Below are positions 19,822 to 27,396 of a DNA stretch of 64,000 bases, in pieces; within the stretch, counting starts at the first letter, position 1; each line of letters starts with the position of its first letter. This DNA comes from Methanolobus sp. WCC4 (lineage in GTDB: Archaea; Halobacteriota; Methanosarcinia; Methanosarcinales; Methanosarcinaceae). The notes below the pieces were generated by a model that was not told the DNA's origin, did no database searches, and saw only the letters and a program-made list of their open reading frames with translations. The position numbers were made by a program, and so were the translations under genes. Location: assembly GCF_038022665.1 (NCBI RefSeq), contig NZ_CP150629.1, positions 2,152,480 to 2,216,479 of the forward strand, read 5' to 3'.

Positions 19822-21195
19822 TTAACCATCCTCTCCACCTACTATAATTGTCGCTGTTCCTTTTGATTCACCTGCTGTTGCGGTGACTATATACGTACCT
19901 GCGTCAGAACCTGGTATAGGTGTAACTGAAACTGTACCATCATCCTCTGTCATTGAACTCGTTATTATGCCATCAGGTGATATGGTCATCTTGACAAAAG
20001 TACCGGGAACCGGATTTCCATCTGGATCGGTAACATTGAAGATGATAGGCTGTTGCAGCGGAATACCTCCAAATACTTCCTGACCATCACCGGAAACAAC
20101 TGATACTATGTAAGAGTCCCCTGCACCTGCAGGTAGCAGAAGTGTTACACAGGCAATATAGCTCAAAGCTATCAATACTGCCGAATGTTTGAAACCATGC
20201 TTGATCTCGCCTTCAGTGATAAGTCCGACAATGAGTCCACCGAACAGGGCATTCAGTATGATCATATGGAAGAAACCACGCTCGAAATCTATGTCAGAAA
20301 GACCTGCTCCTCCAAGCATTTCCATACCAACACCCTGAATGAGAGGTAAAAGGGATGTTGAGAGGATGTATGTCAGCATCACGATGATACCCTGCGCGAG
20401 ATAGAAGATAACAATGTACTGTTTCAGATCAGCTTCCTTTTCCCTCTGTATAGCTATCACTGACCTCATATCTTCCGAGGTACGAAACAGAAGGTCTGCA
20501 ACATTACCACCTGTATAAGCTGCCTGAACTACTACATCGATATATCTTGCCACAAGGCGGCTTTTCATGGAAGCCGACATCCTGTGCATGGATTCATCGA
20601 AGGATTTCCCCAGTACCATTGAAGAAGCTGCATCCTGAGCATGACTGCTTATGGCACCGAGATTGGTCTTTGAGAGATTGATGAAACCCTTCACCGGATC
20701 GATACCACCCCTCATCAGTTCTGATAACTTGTACAGGAACTCACTGAAAGCAATCTCTCTTTTCTGCAACTTTCTCTTTTCCAGGAAGGAATCTATCGAA
20801 TACGGAATGATAGCTACAAGGATGGCAAAGACCATTATGTGGTCCAGGTCATCTTTTGGTTTATCATCGTCAGGCTCCGGTTCAACCTCCTCCTCTTCAG
20901 CAGGCAGGGTCTCACCTCTTTCCGCTGCTTCGGCAGCTTCAAGTTCTGCTACCAGGGCTTCATAAGCTGCCTGCTTTGCTGCAGCTTCATCGCTTACAGC
21001 AGGACCTGCTTCTGATGCTTCATCCGTCACAAAGGAATGACCGGTGAGAACTGCCATCATCAATATCATGAATGCAATAATGACAGGGATACCCAGTGTC
21101 AGATATTCACGCTTGATATCATAACGTAGTGTCAATATCTGAACATATCTTGCTATTGTCAAATGGTGTTTTTCAATACTTCTTTCAATATTCAT
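19822..21195 (-). CDS. TadC/FlaJ-type pilus membrane protein with Ig-like C-terminal domain
   Basis: This is a platform protein of type IV pili (GspF/TadC family) of 457 residues. The first membrane segment (VIIAFMILMMAVLT) is followed by an acidic, Ala/Glu-rich insert of about 70 residues (EEEEVEPEPDDDKPKDD). The GspF domain carries typical motifs (LSELMRGGIDPVKGF, AAYTGGNVADLLFRTSEDM), and several membrane helices come next. After the last helix (about residue 345) is an invasin-like Ig domain (NVTDPDGNPVPGTFVKM, GTYIVTATAGESKG) that should face outside. Such a fusion is unusual for the family. The start overlaps the tadC1 stop by four bases (ATGA), so the two are translationally coupled. 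Confidence 0.85.
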   Translation of the reverse strand: MNIERSIEKHHLTIARYVQILTLRYDIKREYLTLGIPVIIAFMILMMAVLTGHSFVTDEASEAGPAVSDEAAAKQAAYEALVAELEAAEAAERGETLPAEEEEVEPEPDDDKPKDDLDHIMVFAILVAIIPYSIDSFLEKRKLQKREIAFSEFLYKLSELMRGGIDPVKGFINLSKTNLGAISSHAQDAASSMVLGKSFDESMHRMSASMKSRLVARYIDVVVQAAYTGGNVADLLFRTSEDMRSVIAIQREKEADLKQYIVIFYLAQGIIVMLTYILSTSLLPLIQGVGMEMLGGAGLSDIDFERGFFHMIILNALFGGLIVGLITEGEIKHGFKHSAVLIALSYIACVTLLLPAGAGDSYIVSVVSGDGQEVFGGIPLQQPIIFNVTDPDGNPVPGTFVKMTISPDGIITSSMTEDDGTVSVTPIPGSDAGTYIVTATAGESKGTATIIVGGEDG

Positions 21196-22109
21196 AGAGT
21201 ACTCCTTGAATATTTCATCCAGAGCAGGATCAGGAAAACGATATTGATGAAAGGCAACATGAAATAGACGAAGAACTGGAACATCTGTTTGGCTGTGAAA
21301 GGTCCGAGGTCGATACCCAGAGCACTTGTGACCACGATCATGAGGACCACAAGTACCACACTCATCACAACTCCGCTCAGATAACCTTCACCATATACAC
21401 CAAGGGAATCAACGAACTCCTTTTGCATCTTTCTCCTCATATCCATAAGTTCATTCGATTTCATCTCAAGATAGGTACGTAAGCCTCCACCGGATTGCAT
21501 GGCATTGGCAAGGTCTATACAAATATTCCTGAGGGATTCCGAAGACGTATTTCTTATAAGATGGTTCATGGCACTGACACCGTCCTCACCCAGAACATCC
21601 ACACGGTACATCACCTTGCCAAATTCAACTGAGACATCCCCGTAATCCTCTATGGCAACCTTCCTTATCACATCCATAGGGGACGAACCCGAACTTGCAA
21701 GGATCGTCATATAACCCAATGTGAAAGGGAGTTCCTGTTCGATATTCATGTTCTTGTTGGAGACCTTGTTATAGAGCATGAAAGGAAAGCCACTGACCGT
21801 CAGACCAAATGTCAGGAAGGTAAGGACTGATATATACACAAGCGGGGAAGAGGAATTACTGAAAAGAATGACTGATAGTATGAAGATGATCACTGATGCT
21901 AGTGCTGCAGTTACAAGCGCAAGGGAGATGAACATACCGGGGGTAAGTACCATATCCGCCTGATATAGTGATCTGGCAACATCTTCCTGTGGTTTCCTGT
22001 CTACCTGCTTACCGAAGACGTAGCAGAACATCTTGTATTTCTCTACGTATTTGTTGGTCTCACCATCATTGAAAGCCTGATGTACATCAACATCCCGGGT
22101 CCTGACCAT
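21192..22109 (-). CDS. TadC/FlaJ-type pilus membrane protein
   Basis: The 305-residue platform protein has a cytoplasmic N-terminal part, two membrane helices, a GspF-type helical domain (PFTLGYMTILASSGSSPMDV, NAMQSGGGLRTYLEM) and two further helices at the C-terminus. With tadC2 it forms a paired set, as is common in archaeal pilus loci with TadB/TadC-like partners. Its ATG shares a base with the tadA stop (TAATG), and its stop overlaps the tadC2 start, so the three are translated as a coupled unit. Confidence 0.88.
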   Translation of the reverse strand: MVRTRDVDVHQAFNDGETNKYVEKYKMFCYVFGKQVDRKPQEDVARSLYQADMVLTPGMFISLALVTAALASVIIFILSVILFSNSSSPLVYISVLTFLTFGLTVSGFPFMLYNKVSNKNMNIEQELPFTLGYMTILASSGSSPMDVIRKVAIEDYGDVSVEFGKVMYRVDVLGEDGVSAMNHLIRNTSSESLRNICIDLANAMQSGGGLRTYLEMKSNELMDMRRKMQKEFVDSLGVYGEGYLSGVVMSVVLVVLMIVVTSALGIDLGPFTAKQMFQFFVYFMLPFINIVFLILLWMKYSRSTL

Positions 22110-24154
22110 TAATGACTCATCTCCGCCATCTCATCCTTTTCTCTTGAATACCTCCTGATAGCTCTGGCAACTTCCTCATATTCAGTTATACCGTCATTAG
22201 CAAGGGATTCAAGGTACTTTCCACGCATTTCCATTTCCCTGACAAGCTCCATCTGGTCGATACCGAACTCATCATTGATGGCATCGAACATGGCACTGCT
22301 GCCACTGTATTCGTATTCATCCGTAACGGGATTCCATTTGAACACAGGATTCGTTATAAGGTCACCACGTTCAGGGTCCAGTTCCACAATCTCAACTATC
22401 CTGAGTGCACGCCTGAGGAAATGCTCACCGACCTTGATCATGGAATTGAAGATGACCATGTCCACACTGGCAAAGAGATTCCTCGGTACGTTCATCGGCT
22501 CGGATTCGACCCTGGAGAGAAGTTCATGGATAGAGCCTGCGTGTATGGTTCCCATACATGGGTGACCCACAGAGATAGCCTGGAACAGGGTACCTGCTTC
22601 AGCACCACGGACCTCACCAACCACTATGTATTCAGGTCTCTGCCTCAAAGCAGCTTTAAGGAGGTCGAAAAGCTCAATATCTCCTGCGGACTTGCCACCC
22701 TCACCACCACCAAAACCAGCCCTTGTGATAGATTGTGTCCAGTTAGGGTGCATGAGGTTCATTTCAGCAGTATCTTCGATAGATACTATCTTGTATTCAG
22801 GCGGGATGAAAGCACCAAGAGCATTCAATGTAGTTGTCTTACCGGATGCTGTACCTCCTGCTGCCAGAACCGATCGTTTGTACTCGATCATCAGCCAGAA
22901 ATAGGCAAGTACCGTGGAGTCATAGGTTTTGTAATTCATTAGGTCGATACAGGATACCGGATTGGACTTGAAACGCCTGATAGTAAAGGTAGAACCTCTT
23001 TTAGTTACCTCTTTTCCAAGTGTCAGGTTGGCACGGCTCCCATCCACAAGGGTTGCATCCCTGATCGGTTCAAGAACTGATATATGACGACCTGCTGCCT
23101 GTGCCATCCTCATGACAAAGTTGTTAAGCTCGATCTCCTCATAGATCACATCAGTAGCTACCGAACTGTAGACCCTGTGATTGATATATAGGGGTGTGTA
23201 CGGCCCATTACAGGTAATATCCTCAATGTATGGGTCTTTCATCAGGAGGTCCATCCTGTCAAAGCCCATGTATTTCTTATGTAGATAATAGAAGAATTTG
23301 TCCTTCTGCGTTTCACTGAGCTTCAGACGATAGATGTCCACTATAAGATCGAACCTGTCCCTCAGAGCTTCATCCCTGTCCTCTTCTTCTACAAGCAATA
23401 TCTCAGAGTGTGCCATCTTGTCAAAGGCATTCTGTATGATGTAAAGAGCTTCCTCCTCGCTTTCACTAAGTGGAGGTTCAAGGCATTTGTATTGAAGGGA
23501 TTCGCCATCGAACTCAATGTGAACATACTGACAACCGGGTGTAACCTCATAGGTGATATTGACCTCCTTTTGGGGTACTCCAGGTGCAGGGACTGATAGT
23601 TCACCGACTATGAACTCCATCTCTTCAATGGTTTCAGGTGCAGGGGTTATTATCTGCTCTATCTTCTTTAAAAGTAAAGAGACCTGTGAATTTTCGGCCG
23701 GGTCCGGATCCTGCTCATTCAAGGATTCGACTATATCCTCATATACAATCTCAGAGTCCTTTTTCTTACCAAGAATAAGACCAAACTTTCGCTTCTTTTT
23801 TGCAGACTCTTTCTCTGCAGCAGGAATTTGATCATTTTCATCGATAGACGTGTCACCGAAAAAGAGAGCATCCTTTTTTGATCCCCCTTCCTGCTCCCCC
23901 TCTTTTTCCAATACCAGAACGGAGGAAATTGCTTCGTGGATGGGCACTTCGTGCTCTGCCTGAGGGAGGAGGGACTCTTCCTCGCCAGTATGATTGTTAT
24001 CGGAGATGAGAATATCATCTGTTGTTTCTATCACATCTCCACCTATACGAAGGGTGGTATTTTCGATGGTATCAGGTTCTTCCTGAATATTTGTATCAAT
24101 TACATGAGATGGCTTTTTTCGGCTGAGCCTTGATCTTAAATAGAGTTTAACCAA
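22109..24154 (-). CDS. tadA: TadA/GspE-type secretion ATPase for type IV pilus
   Basis: This is the hexameric ATPase that powers pilus assembly. About 681 residues comprise a divergent, charged N-terminal extension of roughly 190 residues, then the type II/IV secretion ATPase core: Walker A GGTASGKT at about 433-440, IEDTAE, Walker B region YIVVGEVRG at about 509-517, and the His box GTIHAGS. I place the start at TTG 24154 because GGAGG lies seven bases before it. TTG 24172, further up, lacks a good site. The TTG overlaps the pstA stop by eight bases, which couples pilus and phosphate-transport genes. The N-terminal extension has no family I recognise. Confidence 0.92.
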   Translation of the reverse strand: MVKLYLRSRLSRKKPSHVIDTNIQEEPDTIENTTLRIGGDVIETTDDILISDNNHTGEEESLLPQAEHEVPIHEAISSVLVLEKEGEQEGGSKKDALFFGDTSIDENDQIPAAEKESAKKKRKFGLILGKKKDSEIVYEDIVESLNEQDPDPAENSQVSLLLKKIEQIITPAPETIEEMEFIVGELSVPAPGVPQKEVNITYEVTPGCQYVHIEFDGESLQYKCLEPPLSESEEEALYIIQNAFDKMAHSEILLVEEEDRDEALRDRFDLIVDIYRLKLSETQKDKFFYYLHKKYMGFDRMDLLMKDPYIEDITCNGPYTPLYINHRVYSSVATDVIYEEIELNNFVMRMAQAAGRHISVLEPIRDATLVDGSRANLTLGKEVTKRGSTFTIRRFKSNPVSCIDLMNYKTYDSTVLAYFWLMIEYKRSVLAAGGTASGKTTTLNALGAFIPPEYKIVSIEDTAEMNLMHPNWTQSITRAGFGGGEGGKSAGDIELFDLLKAALRQRPEYIVVGEVRGAEAGTLFQAISVGHPCMGTIHAGSIHELLSRVESEPMNVPRNLFASVDMVIFNSMIKVGEHFLRRALRIVEIVELDPERGDLITNPVFKWNPVTDEYEYSGSSAMFDAINDEFGIDQMELVREMEMRGKYLESLANDGITEYEEVARAIRRYSREKDEMAEMSH

Positions 24155-25100
24155 TTCTGTGCCTCCAAGCAATCAAACGTATTGTAGCATTGATAATCAG
24201 AACAATAGTTATTAGAACAAATGCTGCAGCAAATGCTTCTGAATCTGAAACTAAATGAGGGTAGTTATATGCATTATAAATTGTAAGTGGTAAGCTTGCC
24301 ACTAGATCCTGGAACGGATATATCTTCACACCATACAACAGCTTGTCACTTGCAGCAATCTTAAATTCAGGATAGAACTGTGTATAGCCTGCAGTAAAGA
24401 TCACAACGGCAGATTCTTCTGCAGCACGGCCTGTACCCAGTACTATACCTGTCAGAATTCCTGAAAGAGCAGAAGGTATTGTAATATTTTTTATTGTTTC
24501 CCATTTTGTGGCACCAAGTGCATAACTGGCAGCTTCAATATCAAATTTTACTGTATCTATCGCTTCTTCACTTGCGCGTTCAATCACCGGTAATATAAGT
24601 ATTGCAAGAGCAATGGAACCAGAGATTAGAGAAAAACCTCCAGTAATCGACCGCATATAGAATGCAAATACCAGAAAACCAAAAATACCTAGGACGATAG
24701 ATGGCGTACCTGAAAGTACATCAATAAGAAAACGGAATGTTCGTACTGCAAAACCATCCTTTGCATACCTTTTTAGATATATTGCCGTCCCTACAGCTAC
24801 AGGTGTTGCCAATATTGTAGAAAAAATAGACAGGAGTATAGTGCCTACCACAGCATTTCCAATTGCACCACCAAGTCCGGGTTGATTGGATTCAGAAGTA
24901 AGTATGAAATGCAAACTAAGGCTTGGAAGCGCCTTTATTCCAATCGTTCCCAAAATGAAAAACAATACCAATAATATGAGAATAGCAGACAAATACGACA
25001 AAGTAATAAATACTCTACCTGTGAGTTGTCTCAAATTAATTTTTGACACTAATGGTAGAAAATTGGTTTTAATATCTTTTGATTTTTCGGTATATGTCAT
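24147..25100 (-). CDS. pstA: Phosphate ABC transporter permease PstA
   Basis: The 317-residue inner-membrane permease belongs to the Pst high-affinity phosphate importer. It has six predicted helices and the MetI-type loop EAASYALGATKWETIKNITIPSA that docks the ATPase. A conserved segment (GTGRAAEESAVVIF) also matches PstA. The start overlaps the pstC stop by four bases and has GGGGGGAG just upstream. tadA follows directly, where pstB would normally stand. The gene and pstC look more AT-rich than the tad genes that follow. Confidence 0.93.
   Translation of the reverse strand: MTYTEKSKDIKTNFLPLVSKINLRQLTGRVFITLSYLSAILILLVLFFILGTIGIKALPSLSLHFILTSESNQPGLGGAIGNAVVGTILLSIFSTILATPVAVGTAIYLKRYAKDGFAVRTFRFLIDVLSGTPSIVLGIFGFLVFAFYMRSITGGFSLISGSIALAILILPVIERASEEAIDTVKFDIEAASYALGATKWETIKNITIPSALSGILTGIVLGTGRAAEESAVVIFTAGYTQFYPEFKIAASDKLLYGVKIYPFQDLVASLPLTIYNAYNYPHLVSDSEAFAAAFVLITIVLIINATIRLIAWRHRIG
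24161..24166 (-). promoter_or_regulatory. Ribosome binding site of tadA inside the end of pstA
   Basis: GGAGGC on the minus strand lies seven bases upstream of TTG 24154 and within the last codons of pstA. It decides the TTG start and indicates pstA-tadA co-translation. Confidence 0.65.
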
Positions 25101-26017
25101 TTTCTCCCCCCTATAGCCCTTGCTAATCCTACAAACAATATCTCTGTTGCAAAAAGTACTGCAGCAATAGCAAATATAGCACTTCTAGCTTCTGCATCAG
25201 CTATTTTAAAGCTAACATCTGACAGGATTTTGGTAGTCATTGCAGTGCCTGTTCCAAAAAATGTTGTTGGTATATTATTAGAACCTCCAAATAACATTAC
25301 AATAGCCATAGTTTCACCCATAGCCCTCATCATACCAAGTATCACAGCTGCCATTATACCCTTAGATGCTGTGGGTAGCAACACTTTACTAATAGTTTCC
25401 CAATGTGTAGCACCCAAAGCAAATGAAGCTTCTCTGTACGCATCTTCAACTGAACGTATTGAATCCTCAGACATTGATATGATAGTAGGGAGAATCATTA
25501 TGGCAAGTACTGTTGATGCAAGCGCTAAACTCACCCCTCGCACATTTATTTCTGTGCTAAAAAAGGGTATTAAACCCAACAGAGAAACTGTAAGTGGAGA
25601 GATATAATTAACGAATAATGGACCAAGAACAAAATACCCGAAAATCCCATATACTACAGAAGGAATCCCAACCAATAGTTCAATCAGGGGTTTCACTATC
25701 GAAACAAGCCTTGGAGAGGCAAATTCGGATAAAAATATTGCTGTGAAAACTCCTATAGGAACAGATAATGCAAGAGTTACCACCGTTAGAATCAGAGTTC
25801 CTAAAAAGTATATACGAATCCCATATATGTGCTCAGCATAATCCCATTTAGAACCTGTGATAAAATTGATTACACCTTGACTTTCAAATGTTGGATAGGC
25901 AATGTAGAAGATGAAACCTATGAAGAATAATGTAATAAAAACTGTAAGAGCAGTGCAAAATGCAAAGACAAATTTTGGAGTTAATGATTCTAACCTGGAT
26001 ATTGTCATATTATTCAT
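25097..26017 (-). CDS. pstC: Phosphate ABC transporter permease PstC
   Basis: This is the second membrane subunit of the Pst importer, about 306 residues from ATG 26017 (ATG 26008 is possible; an upstream extension to 26071 has no good site). It has a long first periplasmic loop with GSKWDY, the motif LVGIPSVVYGIFGYF, and the ATPase-docking loop EASFALGATHWETISKV followed by MRAMGETMAIVMLFGG. These are hallmark PstC sequences. The pstS gene lies 72 bases upstream. The partner ATPase PstB is not encoded in the window, so transport needs a subunit from elsewhere. Confidence 0.93.
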   Translation of the reverse strand: MNNMTISRLESLTPKFVFAFCTALTVFITLFFIGFIFYIAYPTFESQGVINFITGSKWDYAEHIYGIRIYFLGTLILTVVTLALSVPIGVFTAIFLSEFASPRLVSIVKPLIELLVGIPSVVYGIFGYFVLGPLFVNYISPLTVSLLGLIPFFSTEINVRGVSLALASTVLAIMILPTIISMSEDSIRSVEDAYREASFALGATHWETISKVLLPTASKGIMAAVILGMMRAMGETMAIVMLFGGSNNIPTTFFGTGTAMTTKILSDVSFKIADAEARSAIFAIAAVLFATEILFVGLARAIGGRK

Positions 26018-26089
26018 TTCTTCCGTTTTATCTAATGAAAAGAAAAAGAGTGGTGATTTGTGCATTGGCACAAATCATTGTTATTTAAT

Positions 26090-27067
26090 TTAGAGGTCGT
26101 ACAATGAATAATATCCGACTTCTGAGAAGATTCCCTTCTGAGCTGGCTGGGTAGCGAAATCAATAAATGACTGCTCAATTGAGGAAGGCTCACCAAGTGT
26201 AAGGTAGTTGAGAGGTCTGGTAAGCTTTGCAGGGAATGTGCTTGTCTCACCCTGAAGCTGGAGAAGAGCCTCATCATTGTTGTCATCGAAGTCTGTACCG
26301 GCACCTACATTAATAATTTCTACTGTTGTGTCCTCAACGAATCCAATGTCTACGAATCCAATTGCAGGAGCTGTTGTGGATCCAGCCTCTACAGCTGCGA
26401 GTACACCAGGATTTCCAGTTGCCTTTGTTGCATTTGTATTGTCTATGTAGTGTTTGTCACCAAGCCACTTAGCGAAACATTCTTCACTGCCACTGCCTGC
26501 CTCTTCTCTCTGATAGACCTGTACGTCAGCGGTAGCGGAGAGGTTGCTTGGTAAAGAACCAGATGCTACCATACCATCTGCATCTGCTGCCTGATACAAT
26601 GCAAGCATTTCAGCAGCTGTTATTGGACCATTACAGGTGACACCTTTGGAAATTGGAACTACTGCACTTGCACCAATTTGATGAACCTGCAGTGTTGGGT
26701 GCTCTGTTACTGTATCTACTGGCTCAGATGCTGAACCAATGTCTACAACGTCCATTTCAGCTGATGCAATACCTGCACCGGAACCGCCTGCCTGAACTGT
26801 TACTTTAACACCAGCATTTTCTCCCATGTAGGCATCTGCAAGAAGTTCAGAGACTGGCTGAACAGTTGTTGAACCTGCAATAAGGAGTTCTGCGGATGCG
26901 CCTGATGCGGCTTCTGCTGCACTTGCTTCGTCGGAAACGTCGCTTGAGAAAGAGCCCATGATCGTACCTACAGCTGCTGCACCAGCGATTGCTACCACTA
27001 CTAAGACGAGGGTTGCAACGATAGGTGAAACACCTGCTTCATCGTTGAAAAGTTTCTTAAAGTTCAT
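26090..27067 (-). CDS. pstS: PstS-like phosphate-binding protein with archaeal type IV pilin N-terminus
   Basis: The 325 residues combine two parts. Residues 1-12 (MNFKKLFNDEAG) and the following helix VSPIVATLVLVVVAIAGAAA match the archaeal Pilin_N pattern D-E-x-(A/G)|V-S-P, a class III signal cut by PibD rather than a secretory or lipoprotein signal. After a short Ala/Ser/Glu linker comes a PstS domain with GSTTV (65-69), AGGSGAGI (93-100) and IGSASEP (110-116), the phosphate-contact loops, and the later segment GSGSEECFAKWL. It could be an assembled pilin bearing a phosphate trap, or a binding protein held by an N-terminal helix near PstCA. Position ahead of pstCA-tadA-tadC favours linked function. 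I have not seen this fusion described; family searches are needed to be sure. Confidence 0.88.
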   Translation of the reverse strand: MNFKKLFNDEAGVSPIVATLVLVVVAIAGAAAVGTIMGSFSSDVSDEASAAEAASGASAELLIAGSTTVQPVSELLADAYMGENAGVKVTVQAGGSGAGIASAEMDVVDIGSASEPVDTVTEHPTLQVHQIGASAVVPISKGVTCNGPITAAEMLALYQAADADGMVASGSLPSNLSATADVQVYQREEAGSGSEECFAKWLGDKHYIDNTNATKATGNPGVLAAVEAGSTTAPAIGFVDIGFVEDTTVEIINVGAGTDFDDNNDEALLQLQGETSTFPAKLTRPLNYLTLGEPSSIEQSFIDFATQPAQKGIFSEVGYYSLYDL

Positions 27068-27396
27068 GTTTATCGTACACCAATTTGTTTTATGTTCCTA
27101 TTCGGGAGCGGGTTTGAATCGCTCTGGCAGTAGATTGGATGCACAATATATAATCATTCTACAAGTCATGTATATAGACCACTAATCAATATAGAATACG
27201 GATATCTCTATATACTGGTGCATATACGACAGGGAAAATCCATTATATAGAAAAAACTCAACAACTGGAATTTAAAAGTGAAGTCTCTGTGAAAAAAAAA
27301 GCAAATAGTAGCGAAAAGTTGTATTTAAAAGTGACTATAAAAATAAATACAGAATAATGTGAATGAATATAATAAGAAGAATTGCACCCTGATAAC
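27068..27396. promoter_or_regulatory. Upstream region of pstS with repeats and possible Pho site
   Basis: This 329-base AT-rich gap drives pstS (minus strand). It contains the 12-mer TATATAGACCAC (27171-27182), which recurs exactly upstream of phoU2, and an inverted pair TATAGA (27190-27195) / TCTATA (27207-27212). TATA-like sequence near 27141-27150 could set the start of transcription. A run of nine A (27292-27300; T on the minus strand) may end transcription of the gene at 27397. I see no gene in it. Confidence 0.55.
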
